A program made the translations under genes and the position numbers. Source: Parvibaculum sp. (GTDB lineage: Bacteria > Pseudomonadota > Alphaproteobacteria > Parvibaculales > Parvibaculaceae). Taken from it: 64,000 nt of DNA. The notes under the pieces were generated by a model. The model did not search any database and was not told the DNA's origin. It worked only from the letters and a program-made list of their open reading frames with translations. Shown here piece after piece: positions 8,793 to 19,037 of the stretch; the first letter of the stretch is position 1, and every line of letters starts with the position of its first letter. Location of the stretch: contig JAUSMV010000030.1 of the NCBI GenBank assembly GCA_030645235.1, positions 1,054,001-1,118,000 of the forward strand. The letters are read 5' to 3'.

Positions 8793-11705
8793 ATGACCGA
8801 CAGACCCGTCCACGATTCGCAAAACTTAACGCATGAACTCCTGCCCGATGTTCCGGCCATCGTGCCCGCACGTCTGGACGATGGCTCCCACTGGGGCGCT
8901 GTGGCGGTGAGCCGCGATGGGGAAATCGAGGAATATGTGGCCGATGACGCGCTTGAGCGCCTCGCACGGGGCCAGGTCATGTGCGTCCATGGCGGCTTCA
9001 CGGCGCGACGCATTGCACTAGGCCTCGACGCGCGCAAAGCTCATCGCGTTTCAAACCTCTCTGTCGGTCCGCAAGTCCTCGATCTTCTTGAACTTTTTGC
9101 CTTTGTCCATCCGGCGTCACCCTGCCTACCGACGCCCGCAGGTCTTGGCCGCGCATTGGGACTCAAGGCCGATCCCGCGCATGAGGCCCAAGCCCTCATG
9201 CTGCATGAGGCCGCGCATCGCCTGCTCACCACCCTGCGCTCGCCGCAATATCCCGACCGCACAGGTGCCGCCCGCATCGCTATGCGCATGGCCGAGGCCC
9301 ATTGGCCATGGGGACCGTTTGTCAAAGCCGCGCTTGCTGACATTATCACGCGCGATGGCCGCCCGCCCATCGGACGCGGCTTTGATGTGTGGAACGATCT
9401 TGCCGAATGGGATGATGAAGCGCCACGCGCAGCGCCTTCATCCTTGCCGGTCAGCGAAGATGAGGCCCGCGCGCGGCTTGCCGAACTTGTCGGACCCGAC
9501 GCCGAACAACGCCCCGGCCAATCCGATTTCGCCGCCGCCACCGCGCGCGCCTTCAGCGCGCGCGAAAGCGTCGGCGCACCCAATATCGTTATTGCGGAAG
9601 CCGGTACCGGCATCGGCAAAACATTGGGCTATATCGCACCAGCCAGCCTCTGGGCCGAACGCAACAAAGGCACGGTCTGGCTCTCCACTTACACCAAAAA
9701 TCTACAACGCCAACTCGATCAGGAATTGACGCGGCTCTATCCTGACCCAGCCGAGAAGCGCGAGAAAGCTGTGATCCGCAAAGGCCGCGAAAACTATCTC
9801 TGCCTGCTCAACTTTGAAGAACTTGCCGTGCGTGCCGCCACAAGTGGGCAAGGCGTCACTGTGGGCCTTGTCGCACGCTGGGCGCGCGCCAGCCGCGATG
9901 GAGACATGGTGGGCGGCGATTTCCCCGCTTGGCTGACGCAGCGCCTTGGTCAAAGCAACGAACAACGTGGCTCACTAACCGACCGGCGCGGCGAATGTAT
10001 ATACACCGCATGTACCCATTTCAAAAAATGCTTCATCGAAAAAGCAATTCGCAAAGCGCGCCGCGCTGACATTGTCGTCGCCAATCACGCACTCGTCATG
10101 CGCCAAGCGGCACTCGACCAAGCCATTGCCATCATCGCACCCAAGGCCAACACAACTAATGTTGAGACTGCGGGCAACTCCGAAGACGAGGAACCAAGCG
10201 GGCGCGAAGCCCGCTCACGCTTTGTCTTTGACGAGGGACACCATATTTTTGATGCCGCCGACAGCGCTTTCTCCACGCACCTCTCGGCACTTGAAACAGC
10301 CGAGTTGCGTCGCTGGATCCGCGGTCCTGAGGGCGCACGAGGACGACGCGGTCGCGGCCTTGAAGACCGCATCGGTGATCTTGTAAGCGGCGACAAGGCG
10401 AGCGAAGACGCACTCTCGCTTGCTATGTCGGCAGCCCTCGCTCTGCCTGCTACCGGCTGGGGTTCGCGTCTCAATGAAGGCACACCCAAGCGCGAGGCGG
10501 AGGATTTTTTAGCGCTCGTCAGTCGTCAGGTTCATGCCCGCACTGAGAATGATGACACACCCTTCTCGCTCGAAGCTGAGGTGGTACCGCTGATTGACGG
10601 TCTCGATATGGCGGCCCGCGCCTTCGACCTCTCGCTGCAAAAACTCATCACGCCGCTTTTAAACCTCGCCGACGGCTTGCGCTCCAAGCTTGACAAGCAG
10701 GCCGAAGAGCTTGACAGCGCACTCCGCACGCGCATGGATGCCGCCGCGCGCGGACTGGAGCGTCGCGCCAAACTCCTGATCCCTTCATGGCGCGCGATGC
10801 TCTCTGCCATCGGCCAACCGACGCCACAGGAATTTGTCGATTGGTTTTCCATAGAGCGCATCGCAGGCCGTGACATTGACGTTGGCATGCATCGCCATTG
10901 GCGCGATCCGAGTGAACCTTTTGCGCGCGCCGTGCTGGAGCCCGCGCATGGCGTTGTTATCACATCGGCCACCTTGCGTGACCGTCTTCCGGATGATGAA
11001 GACGACGATGACAACTGGCAGTCGGCCGAAATTCGTACTGGCGTCACCCACCTCGCCACGCCTGCACGTCGCGCCTTCATGCTTTCACCATTTGACTATG
11101 CGGCGCAGGCCCGCATCTTTGTCGTACGTGATGTTAAAGGCAGCGACATGGGGCAAGTCGCAAGCGCGACGCGCGAACTGTTCTTAGCATCAGGTGGCGG
11201 TGGGCTTGGTCTCTTTACCGCCATTCATCGCCTGCGTGCCGTGCATGAGCGCATACTCACACCGCTTGAGCGAGCAGGCATCCCGCTCTACGCCCAGCAT
11301 GTCGATGCGCTTGATACGGGCACGCTTGTCGATATTTTCCGCGCCGAGGAAAATGCCTGTCTTCTCGGCACTGATGCTGTACGCGATGGCGTCGATGTTC
11401 CGGGCGCGTCGCTCCGCATGATCGTCTTTGACCGCACACCATGGCCGCGCCCCGATATCTTGCACAAAGCGCGCCGCGCTCAATTTGGTGGCGCACGCTA
11501 TGACGATATGCTGACACGGCTGCGTCTGAAACAGGCTTTTGGTCGCCTCATCCGCAGCCAGACCGACAAGGGTGTCTTCGTCATGCTGGATGCACGCCTG
11601 CCGACAAGGCTCACATCCGCCTTCCCTCCCGGCGTCGTCGTTGAGCGCGTCGGCCTTGCCGAAGCCATTGCGGGCGCGCGCGAATTTCTCAAAACGCCGC
11701 TTTAA
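8793..11705 (+). CDS. DinG/XPD-like ATP-dependent DNA helicase
   Basis: Walker A AEAGTGIGKTLGYI, Cys set (CLLNFEE...GECIYTACTHFKKC), DEGH box, C-terminal QAFGRLIRSQTDKGV. Confidence 0.88.
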   Translation: MTDRPVHDSQNLTHELLPDVPAIVPARLDDGSHWGAVAVSRDGEIEEYVADDALERLARGQVMCVHGGFTARRIALGLDARKAHRVSNLSVGPQVLDLLELFAFVHPASPCLPTPAGLGRALGLKADPAHEAQALMLHEAAHRLLTTLRSPQYPDRTGAARIAMRMAEAHWPWGPFVKAALADIITRDGRPPIGRGFDVWNDLAEWDDEAPRAAPSSLPVSEDEARARLAELVGPDAEQRPGQSDFAAATARAFSARESVGAPNIVIAEAGTGIGKTLGYIAPASLWAERNKGTVWLSTYTKNLQRQLDQELTRLYPDPAEKREKAVIRKGRENYLCLLNFEELAVRAATSGQGVTVGLVARWARASRDGDMVGGDFPAWLTQRLGQSNEQRGSLTDRRGECIYTACTHFKKCFIEKAIRKARRADIVVANHALVMRQAALDQAIAIIAPKANTTNVETAGNSEDEEPSGREARSRFVFDEGHHIFDAADSAFSTHLSALETAELRRWIRGPEGARGRRGRGLEDRIGDLVSGDKASEDALSLAMSAALALPATGWGSRLNEGTPKREAEDFLALVSRQVHARTENDDTPFSLEAEVVPLIDGLDMAARAFDLSLQKLITPLLNLADGLRSKLDKQAEELDSALRTRMDAAARGLERRAKLLIPSWRAMLSAIGQPTPQEFVDWFSIERIAGRDIDVGMHRHWRDPSEPFARAVLEPAHGVVITSATLRDRLPDDEDDDDNWQSAEIRTGVTHLATPARRAFMLSPFDYAAQARIFVVRDVKGSDMGQVASATRELFLASGGGGLGLFTAIHRLRAVHERILTPLERAGIPLYAQHVDALDTGTLVDIFRAEENACLLGTDAVRDGVDVPGASLRMIVFDRTPWPRPDILHKARRAQFGGARYDDMLTRLRLKQAFGRLIRSQTDKGVFVMLDARLPTRLTSAFPPGVVVERVGLAEAIAGAREFLKTPL

Positions 11706-11772
11706 GCGCCCACTTGCCGATAGAGGCAACGCGACCTAAGCTCTGCGCACTTAACCCCGCAAGGACCTTTTG

Positions 11773-12183
11773 ATGTCAACAATCTCGCCCGAAAATGCCC
11801 TCATCTATGTCATGGTCACCATGAGCGCCGTCGACAGCGCCATGTCGGACAATGAATTGCGTACGATGGGCGATATTGTAAAACATCTGCCGATCTTCCG
11901 CCGGTTCGACAAAGAACGCCTCATCCCCGTTGCTAAGGAATGCGCCTCGATCCTGCAAGAAGACGGCGGGCTTGATGCAGTGTTCGGCCTCGTAAGCGAC
12001 GCGTTGCCGCCGCATCTGCGCGAGACGGGCTATGCTGTCGCTGTCGAAATCGCATCGGTTGATTTGTCGGTCGGTCAGGAAGAAGTGCGCTTGCTGCAAC
12101 TGCTGCGTGACGCGCTCGGCATCGACAAGCTCGTTGCCGCCGCCATCGAACGCGGCGCCCGCGCCCGCTACATGACCGCCTGA
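11773..12183 (+). CDS. TerB-like (tellurite resistance TerB fold) protein
   Basis: ALIYVMVTMSAVDSAMSDNELRTMGDIVKHLPIF...LLRDALGID. Confidence 0.75.
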   Translation: MSTISPENALIYVMVTMSAVDSAMSDNELRTMGDIVKHLPIFRRFDKERLIPVAKECASILQEDGGLDAVFGLVSDALPPHLRETGYAVAVEIASVDLSVGQEEVRLLQLLRDALGIDKLVAAAIERGARARYMTA

Positions 12184-12186
12184 CAA

Positions 12187-12921
12187 TTATTCTTTTCCGG
12201 CCACATCGTCCTCGCAAGCGCCTGTACCGGTTTTGCGCAACTCATCTTCGATACGATCAAAAAAAGTACGTGTACACGTGCCGTCCGGCCCATACGCATC
12301 TGTCTCACGGTGAATAAGCACAGGTACCGCGCCGTCATAGGCATAAACATCGCTACCGCCCTCGCTCGCACTGCTACGCCAATGACTGTTGATCTCCTGT
12401 GCCTCCACATCAAATTGCGGTGAGGTAATGTCATCAAGCGCCGCATTGGCAACAAACTTTCCTTCCGTCTCCGACCAGAGCCAATTCTCATACGGCATGT
12501 TCGGCCCCGCTGGAATAAAGCGGACAACACGCATATCGAGAAAACCATCAAAATTGAGATCAATCATCTCAAAACCATTATGCGCAACGCTCGCAGGCAC
12601 GTTTGAGTCAACCGGCGCAATGGTTTGAAAGGCAGCGGCCTCGCCTCTGCGCGCAATATCAATACGATCGATCACAGACACGCCAGATGCCCCATCCGTA
12701 TGACGGATCAGCGTAAAGTCCAAACTCGGCAAGCCCGGATTGATAGTGCTGCGACAGATCAGCGGTACGGCACCCGCTGCCTCATCGCAGACAAAGCCGC
12801 CCTCAAAAGTTTCATCGCCCACAGGCTCCACCGCTAAAGCAGGACCGCTCAACAATGCTCCGCAAAGGCAAAGCCAAACACCTGTTTTCATCTTTATCAT
12901 CATCGCTCTGGCCTTACACAA
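12187..12921 (-). CDS. Secreted hypothetical protein
   Basis: Complete ORF with signal peptide MIKMKTGVWLCLCGALLSGPALA; contains DLNFDGFLDMRVV. Confidence 0.6.
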   Translation of the reverse strand: MCKARAMMIKMKTGVWLCLCGALLSGPALAVEPVGDETFEGGFVCDEAAGAVPLICRSTINPGLPSLDFTLIRHTDGASGVSVIDRIDIARRGEAAAFQTIAPVDSNVPASVAHNGFEMIDLNFDGFLDMRVVRFIPAGPNMPYENWLWSETEGKFVANAALDDITSPQFDVEAQEINSHWRSSASEGGSDVYAYDGAVPVLIHRETDAYGPDGTCTRTFFDRIEDELRKTGTGACEDDVAGKE

Positions 12922-13037
12922 ACTCTTGCTTCCTGCAGTCTAGCTAATTTGCAACCGGTGCGCTGTTACGCGTTTGCCGCAGGCCAAACCTGAACGACGG
13001 GCTTTCCTCTTTCCCTGTTTGTCGCCAAACTCACACC

Positions 13038-13898
13038 ATGCAACCTGGAACCCCTGTTTTTCTAACCGCAGAACCCGCCATTCGCCTTGGCGTCTTTGCG
13101 CTCGTTTTTGTGACAATGGCAGGGCTTGAAATCCTGTCTCCTGTCCGCCAACTCGCAAGGAATAGTTTACGCTGGCGCACCAATTTAGGCCTCACGATTG
13201 CGGCCACATTTCTCCTCCGGGTGACGCTGCCCATCGCCGCTGTCGGCACTGCCCTCTGGGCTCAATCGGCTGGGGTCGGTCTCTTCCATATAATTGAGGT
13301 ACCGCCTCTTCTATCTATTCTAATTGCTATCATCGCGCTTGACGCCCTCGTCTATCTCCAGCACAGGCTGATGCACCGATTTGACATTCTGTGGCGGTTA
13401 CACAAAGTCCATCACGCCGACATGGCGCTCGATGTCACCACGGCCTTACGCTTTCACCCCCTCGAAATTTTCCTGAGCATGCTCCTCAAAATGGCTTTTG
13501 TGGCGGCCCTCGGCGCGCCGCCCTTGGGAGTCCTCATTTTTGAAGTTTTGCTTAATGCCTGCGCCATGTTCAACCACGCAAATCTTGAGCTCGGCGCGAC
13601 GGCAAATCGGATACTCCGGCGTATAATCGTGACGCCCGATATGCATCGCAGCCATCACTCGGTCGAGCCAGATGAACAAAACAAAAATTTTGGATTTAAT
13701 CTGTCTCTCTGGGACCGGATTTTTGCTACATATCAGGAGGTGGACAAAGCTGATTTGGCACAGATGCGCCTTGGCCTTGCCGACTGCCCTGAACCAAAAC
13801 CCAACCAGTTTATCTGGAGCCTGATTTTGCCGTTTCTGAAAATCGAACCTGTCAAAGCATCCCATCTTTCAAAGGGGAAAGCGGGAGAGCCACTATGA
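13038..13898 (+). CDS. Sterol desaturase / fatty acid hydroxylase family protein
   Basis: His boxes QHRLMHR, HKVHHAD, HRSHHSVEPDEQNKNFG. Confidence 0.9.
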   Translation: MQPGTPVFLTAEPAIRLGVFALVFVTMAGLEILSPVRQLARNSLRWRTNLGLTIAATFLLRVTLPIAAVGTALWAQSAGVGLFHIIEVPPLLSILIAIIALDALVYLQHRLMHRFDILWRLHKVHHADMALDVTTALRFHPLEIFLSMLLKMAFVAALGAPPLGVLIFEVLLNACAMFNHANLELGATANRILRRIIVTPDMHRSHHSVEPDEQNKNFGFNLSLWDRIFATYQEVDKADLAQMRLGLADCPEPKPNQFIWSLILPFLKIEPVKASHLSKGKAGEPL

Positions 13899-14428
13899 AA
13901 AGGCTCTGCCTCATGCGCCACGCCAAGTCCGATTGGAGTGATCCTGCAAGTGATGATTTTTCACGCGCGCTCAACGAGCGCGGCGAAATCGCTGCCAATT
14001 TTATGGCCGACTATATCGCCCACTCACCTTATCGGCCTGATTATGTGATCTGCTCAACGGCGCGACGCGCCTCACAAACCTGTGAACCCCTCGCCAATGC
14101 TTTGGGCAAAAACGTGCCCGTCATCTATGACGATACGCTCTATCACGCTATGCCCGATGTCCTCATCGCACATGCCCGTAGCACGCCCGAAAGCGTCCAG
14201 ACGCTCCTCATCGTCGCGCATAATCCAGGCCTCGTGCTGCTTGCCATGGCGCTGGCACGCAACCCTGAAGACGAAATTGCGCTCCGCGTCGCCAATGGCG
14301 TACCAACCGGAGGTTTCATGGTGTTTGATTTTCCGGATGCTCAAAACTGGGACGACGTGAGTGAAGGCAAAGCCGAGACGATTTTCTTCGGCCGCCCGCG
14401 CGATTTGATGCATACCGCTAAAGGCTAA
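13895..14428 (+). CDS. SixA-like histidine phosphatase
   Basis: LCLMRHAKSDWSDP RHA motif; TLLIVAHNPGL. Confidence 0.88.
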   Translation: MKRLCLMRHAKSDWSDPASDDFSRALNERGEIAANFMADYIAHSPYRPDYVICSTARRASQTCEPLANALGKNVPVIYDDTLYHAMPDVLIAHARSTPESVQTLLIVAHNPGLVLLAMALARNPEDEIALRVANGVPTGGFMVFDFPDAQNWDDVSEGKAETIFFGRPRDLMHTAKG

Positions 14429-14431
14429 GTC

Positions 14432-15379
14432 TTAGCGGATCGCTTGCCCGAAGTAGGGTCGCGCCAAACGAAGTGCCGTGCCGTCCTGTGCTATAGCGGC
14501 AAGCACACCGTCCACATCCGCCCGCAACTCCTTGTCTTTCGAGCGCAACGCGATGCCAGCACCTTGCCCGAAAAAAATCGGATCGTCGTAATCACCGCCC
14601 ACCATCCGGCAGCACCCATCACCCCCGCCACGCTTCATCCAATTCAAAAGCGCATTGCGATCAGCAAAAACGAGATCGGCGCGACGATCAATAACGGCGG
14701 CTTCCGCTTCATCAAGCGAGGGCAGCGACAAGAGTGTTGCGTCCGCAAAACGTGCTTTCAAAAAAGCCTCATGTGTGCTGCCGGCCTGCACGGCAATGGT
14801 TTGTGTGGCAAGCGAGCCTGCGCTCAGCCCCAAAGCCTTGCCGTCGCGACGCGCCGCAAAATGTCCCGGTGTCCTATAATAGGATTTAGAAAATGCAATC
14901 TGCTTACCCGCCTTCACACCACTACTGCCTTCGGTCGGAATAAGCATGGAGGCCACCACCATATCGCCTTCATCACGCTTCAGTGAGATCAGAAGTGACT
15001 TCCACGGGCGCGCTTCGATGACACAGGCGCGCTTCAGACGCGCACAAATCTCGTTTGCCATATCAATGTCAAAGCCGACAAGCGCGCCCGAACTGTCGCG
15101 CCCGTTGAACGGCGGATAGGCACCTTCTGTCAGCACGCGCAATTTTGTTTTGGCGACGGGTGCGACCGGTTCCGTTTCAGCCTGTCCGGACCCTGTCAGC
15201 GGCGCGGGCGCTTTCAATGCGGGCACAGGTCTTTGGATTTTAGCGTCCGGTGCAGCCTTAAAGTAATCGGCCAATACTGCGTTCTTGCCCCATGGAAGAG
15301 CCACGCCCTCATACATCTGCGCCAGCGCTCCTGCGATGGTCACAATGACAATCAGATTGAAGTAGAGCAGCGCACGCAT
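14432..15379 (-). CDS. Amino-acid ABC transporter substrate-binding-like protein (SBP_bac_3)
   Basis: LRVLTEGAYPPFNGRDSSGALVGFDIDMANEICARL. Confidence 0.85.
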   Translation of the reverse strand: MRALLYFNLIVIVTIAGALAQMYEGVALPWGKNAVLADYFKAAPDAKIQRPVPALKAPAPLTGSGQAETEPVAPVAKTKLRVLTEGAYPPFNGRDSSGALVGFDIDMANEICARLKRACVIEARPWKSLLISLKRDEGDMVVASMLIPTEGSSGVKAGKQIAFSKSYYRTPGHFAARRDGKALGLSAGSLATQTIAVQAGSTHEAFLKARFADATLLSLPSLDEAEAAVIDRRADLVFADRNALLNWMKRGGGDGCCRMVGGDYDDPIFFGQGAGIALRSKDKELRADVDGVLAAIAQDGTALRLARPYFGQAIR

Positions 15380-15680
15380 GGACCGGCCTTAAGACAGATG
15401 CGGCCCGTTTCGGACGCCACACTGCGATGGGAGTGAACTCAAAGGATATTGTATCAAAATGAAACAACGACATCCGTCCTTCGTCCCACAGAAAGACGCA
15501 CTTTGCCGTTTCACCTTATTTCATCCACAGAAAAGCAAGTCCTGTGCCCCGCTTTCAATGCCGACCTAGACTTTAGATTTATTTCTCACTTGAAATTTGC
15601 CTTTTATCGTGAGCGGCAATTCATCCGTATTCTGACAGTGTTTCTTCGCGTGCGTGCCACCCCACGGCGAAAGGTTCACG

Positions 15681-17723
15681 ATGACGCAGAAAGACATTGA
15701 TCTTTCGAGCGATGGAAGCGTTTCGAGAAATGCACCGCGCTTGGAGGCAACGCAACTCAGCGAATTCCCGGAAAAACGCACCGCATTTAACTGGCAAGGG
15801 GGACATCGACGTCGGCCTCTGCTAGGTGAGCTAGCCGTACGCGCGGGCCTCATTGAGCAAGGTCCGCTCGACTATCTGGTACGCCGCCAGAACCGCACAG
15901 GCGAGCGCATCGGCGAAGGTCTTGTGAGTTCGGGCGGCGTACGCGCTAAAGATCTCGCGCGACTCTTATCGATTCAGTCCCGTTCCAGCTTCATCGACCT
16001 TGAGAAACAGCCGCCTGATCCGACGCTTTCCGATTACCTAGATCTCGACCAGTATATCGAGCATCAATATTTGCCTTGGCGCAGGATCGATCGCGAGGTG
16101 GTCTATGTCGCTGCCGACCCCGCTGGCGTCCGGGCGCTCATTGAGGCGCGTGAGGACCGGCCTTGCCTCATCTATGTGGTCACACCTAAAGCGATCCGCC
16201 GCGCTGTACAAGCTCTCTTTCAAAGGACGCTCGACGAACGTGCGCGGCTATCGCTTGCCCACAGCATGCCTGAAAGCTCCGCCCAGCACCGCTTCGGCGG
16301 CGCACAGGCTGCTATCTTTCTCGCGCTCTTTATCAGCTTCACCACACTTTCTTATGTCGTACCGCGGCTGATGCTGACCGCTGTCAGTCTTGCCTTTGCA
16401 CTCTGCTTCCTGTCGATCTCGGCGCTCAAATTTTTGTCGATCTTCATCGGACCACGCGTCAGTGATCCGTTGAAGAACAACGAGCCGCGTGCAAACACAC
16501 CCCCGACCGATTTCAGCTTGCCGGTCTATTCGATTCTCGTACCTCTTTTTCGAGAGGCGGCTGTCTTGCCCATTCTGGTCGAAGCCCTTAGCCGCCTCGA
16601 TTATCCCGCTACCAAAGTCCAGACCCTTCTGATCTTTGAAGAGAGTGACGCAGAGACAATCGCGGCAGCTAAGACGCTTAATTTGCCTGACAATGTGGAG
16701 TTCCTCTATGTACCCCACTCATTGCCGCTCACTAAGCCAAAGGCCTGCAACTACGCCCTGAACTTCGCACGCGGGGATTATCTTGTTGTTTACGACGCGG
16801 AGGATATGCCGGAACCGGATCAGCTCCGCCGCGCGCTTGCCGTCTTTGACCAAAATGATGAGAACCTAGCTTGCGTACAAGCCCGTCTCAATTTCTACAA
16901 TCAGTTTGAGAACTGGCTGACGCGCCAGTTCACGCTTGAATATGCCACCTTCTTCGATCTCCTGTTGCCTACGCTGGAAAAGCTCGGCCTGCCCATTCCG
17001 CTTGGCGGCACATCAACCCATTTTCGCACCAAGGCCCTCAGAGAGGCCGGCGCATGGGATCCGTTCAATGTAACCGAAGATGCTGATCTCGGTATGCGTT
17101 TTGCAGTGCTCGGTATGCGCACAAGCACCATTACGTCTACCACTTATGAGGAAGCCAATTGCCAAATGGACAATTGGTTGCGTCAAAGATCGCGTTGGAT
17201 CAAAGGCTGGATGCAAACCTATCTCGTGCGTATGCGCCACCCGGGGAAGCTCTGGCGCGCGCTCGGCCCGCGCGGCTTTATCGGCTTTCAGATCGTTATT
17301 GGCGGCTCATGTCTCGCCAATCTGATGCATCCTATTTTCTATATCGCGCTGATTGGCACCATATTCAACGACTATGCTCAATTGGGCATAGTGAGCCTGC
17401 CCTTCCATGACGGCTACATCACAACCCTCAATCTGATTACTCTCGTCGCGGGCTACGGGATGTCAATTTCAGCCGGTATGGTTGCGGCCTCGGCACGCGG
17501 GCTTCGTCCTCTGATGCTCACCGCCATATCAATGCCAGCTTATTGGATACTCATTTCGTGGGGTGCCTACAAAGCTCTCTTCCAATTCATCTCGCGGCCT
17601 TCTCATTGGGAAAAGACTGAACACGGCATTTCACGTTACTGGGCGCTGCAACATGCCAATGCAATGAGGAAAATCACCCGTCGAAATACGCAAAAGCGGA
17701 GTATGTCAGTAACTCCGCGCTAA
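15681..17723 (+). CDS. Family 2 glycosyltransferase with N-terminal MshEN (T2SSE-N)-like domain
   Basis: N-terminal tandem LGELAVRAGLIEQGPLDYLVRRQ / RIGEGLVSSGGVRAKDLARLLSIQ; GT2 motifs YDAEDMPEP, TEDADLGMR, QRSRWIKGWMQTY. Confidence 0.88.
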   Translation: MTQKDIDLSSDGSVSRNAPRLEATQLSEFPEKRTAFNWQGGHRRRPLLGELAVRAGLIEQGPLDYLVRRQNRTGERIGEGLVSSGGVRAKDLARLLSIQSRSSFIDLEKQPPDPTLSDYLDLDQYIEHQYLPWRRIDREVVYVAADPAGVRALIEAREDRPCLIYVVTPKAIRRAVQALFQRTLDERARLSLAHSMPESSAQHRFGGAQAAIFLALFISFTTLSYVVPRLMLTAVSLAFALCFLSISALKFLSIFIGPRVSDPLKNNEPRANTPPTDFSLPVYSILVPLFREAAVLPILVEALSRLDYPATKVQTLLIFEESDAETIAAAKTLNLPDNVEFLYVPHSLPLTKPKACNYALNFARGDYLVVYDAEDMPEPDQLRRALAVFDQNDENLACVQARLNFYNQFENWLTRQFTLEYATFFDLLLPTLEKLGLPIPLGGTSTHFRTKALREAGAWDPFNVTEDADLGMRFAVLGMRTSTITSTTYEEANCQMDNWLRQRSRWIKGWMQTYLVRMRHPGKLWRALGPRGFIGFQIVIGGSCLANLMHPIFYIALIGTIFNDYAQLGIVSLPFHDGYITTLNLITLVAGYGMSISAGMVAASARGLRPLMLTAISMPAYWILISWGAYKALFQFISRPSHWEKTEHGISRYWALQHANAMRKITRRNTQKRSMSVTPR

Positions 17724-17790
17724 GATTTTCAGGTGATGCTGGGGCATTAGGTGAGTCACCCATTAAATCCTCGCGAGCGCATACCCCAGC

Positions 17791-18333
17791 ATGTCAGCCA
17801 AACCGACAATCATCCCGAAGCCCACGCAGAATGCCTTCGACAAGAAGGTCTATGAAAACCTTAATGTGATGGTGGTCGAAGACGCGTCGTATATGTCGAG
17901 TCTCATCTGCGGCATATTGAAATCATTGGGTATTGGCCGCATTTTTGAAGCCCGCAACGGCTCGGATGCACTTGATATTCTCAACACCCAAGCCATTGAC
18001 ATGGTGCTGATCGATGACCTTGCGCCGCCGCTCGACGGCCTTAGCGTTGTCAAAAAGATGCGCATGTCAGAAACCTCCGGTTGCGGATCCCCCGTGATCC
18101 TTCTCACCGCCAAACCACAACAGAGCGAGATTTTTGCGGCCCGCGATGCCGGTGTCACTGAAGTTCTTTCCAAGCCTTTTTCCGCCGCTCAGATCATCAC
18201 ACGCATTGAAGCCGTGCTCGCCAAGCCACGTCCCATGGTTAAGTCGGAGGTTTTTGTTGGCCCGGACCGCCGCCGCCGCGAAAAGGCGGCGCCTGAAGAA
18301 CGCCGTACCGTCGAAAACAAACCCAAAATCTGA
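17791..18333 (+). CDS. Stand-alone response regulator (REC domain)
   Basis: VMVVEDASYM, MVLIDDLAPPLDG, VILLTAKP, VLSKPFSA; C-terminal VGPDRRRREK tail. Confidence 0.88.
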   Translation: MSAKPTIIPKPTQNAFDKKVYENLNVMVVEDASYMSSLICGILKSLGIGRIFEARNGSDALDILNTQAIDMVLIDDLAPPLDGLSVVKKMRMSETSGCGSPVILLTAKPQQSEIFAARDAGVTEVLSKPFSAAQIITRIEAVLAKPRPMVKSEVFVGPDRRRREKAAPEERRTVENKPKI

Positions 18334-18449
18334 ACTACGTTCCATCCTGCGTACAACAGCGTAAGGTTTTGCTAACCAATTTTCCTAACCTTTTGCATAC
18401 CCCTCACGGGCATAATGCAGTTCAAGTTTCAATAAGATGAGCATCAAGG

Positions 18450-19034
18450 ATGGTGAACATCATGAGCAGCAGTGTAATCGACGAAAGCGCAACCCTGACG
18501 GAGCTTGGTCCTGACCAGCTGCGTGTCCTCAACACGCTTATCATCGTTGACAACCTGCCGATGTTCCAGATTTTCCGGGGCGTGCTTGAAGAACTTGGCA
18601 TTCACAATGTCACCCATGGCCGCTCTGCACAGATTGCCATTCAGTCGCTGATGACCGAGCCGATTGATCTTGTTATCATTGATGATTATGCACCACTCGA
18701 CGGTGTCAAATTTCTCAATCTGCTGCGTAAGGGTTCAAACAAACTGCCCCATGCCGTGCCTGTCATGTTTGTGACCGCACGCGCTGAGCGCGAACGCATT
18801 GTTGCGGCGCGTGATGCCGGCGCCAGCGAAATAATGCTGAAGCCCTTCACCGCTGCCCAGCTTCTCGCCCGCCTCACGACGACAGTAAAGAAGCCGCGCC
18901 CCTTCGTTGAATCAAATGTCTATGTCGGCCCCGACCGTCGCCGACATGCTGCCGATTGCAACTCCGTCGAGCGCCGCAACAATGACCAGGGCAATGATCG
19001 CCGCCAAATGATAAATCCTGCGGTTCTCGACTGA
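18450..19034 (+). CDS. Stand-alone response regulator (REC domain), paralogue of the upstream gene
   Basis: LIIVDNLPMFQ, LVIIDDYAPLDG, VMFVTAR, IMLKPFTA; C-terminal VGPDRRRH tail. Confidence 0.85.
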   Translation: MVNIMSSSVIDESATLTELGPDQLRVLNTLIIVDNLPMFQIFRGVLEELGIHNVTHGRSAQIAIQSLMTEPIDLVIIDDYAPLDGVKFLNLLRKGSNKLPHAVPVMFVTARAERERIVAARDAGASEIMLKPFTAAQLLARLTTTVKKPRPFVESNVYVGPDRRRHAADCNSVERRNNDQGNDRRQMINPAVLD

Positions 19035-19037
19035 AAC

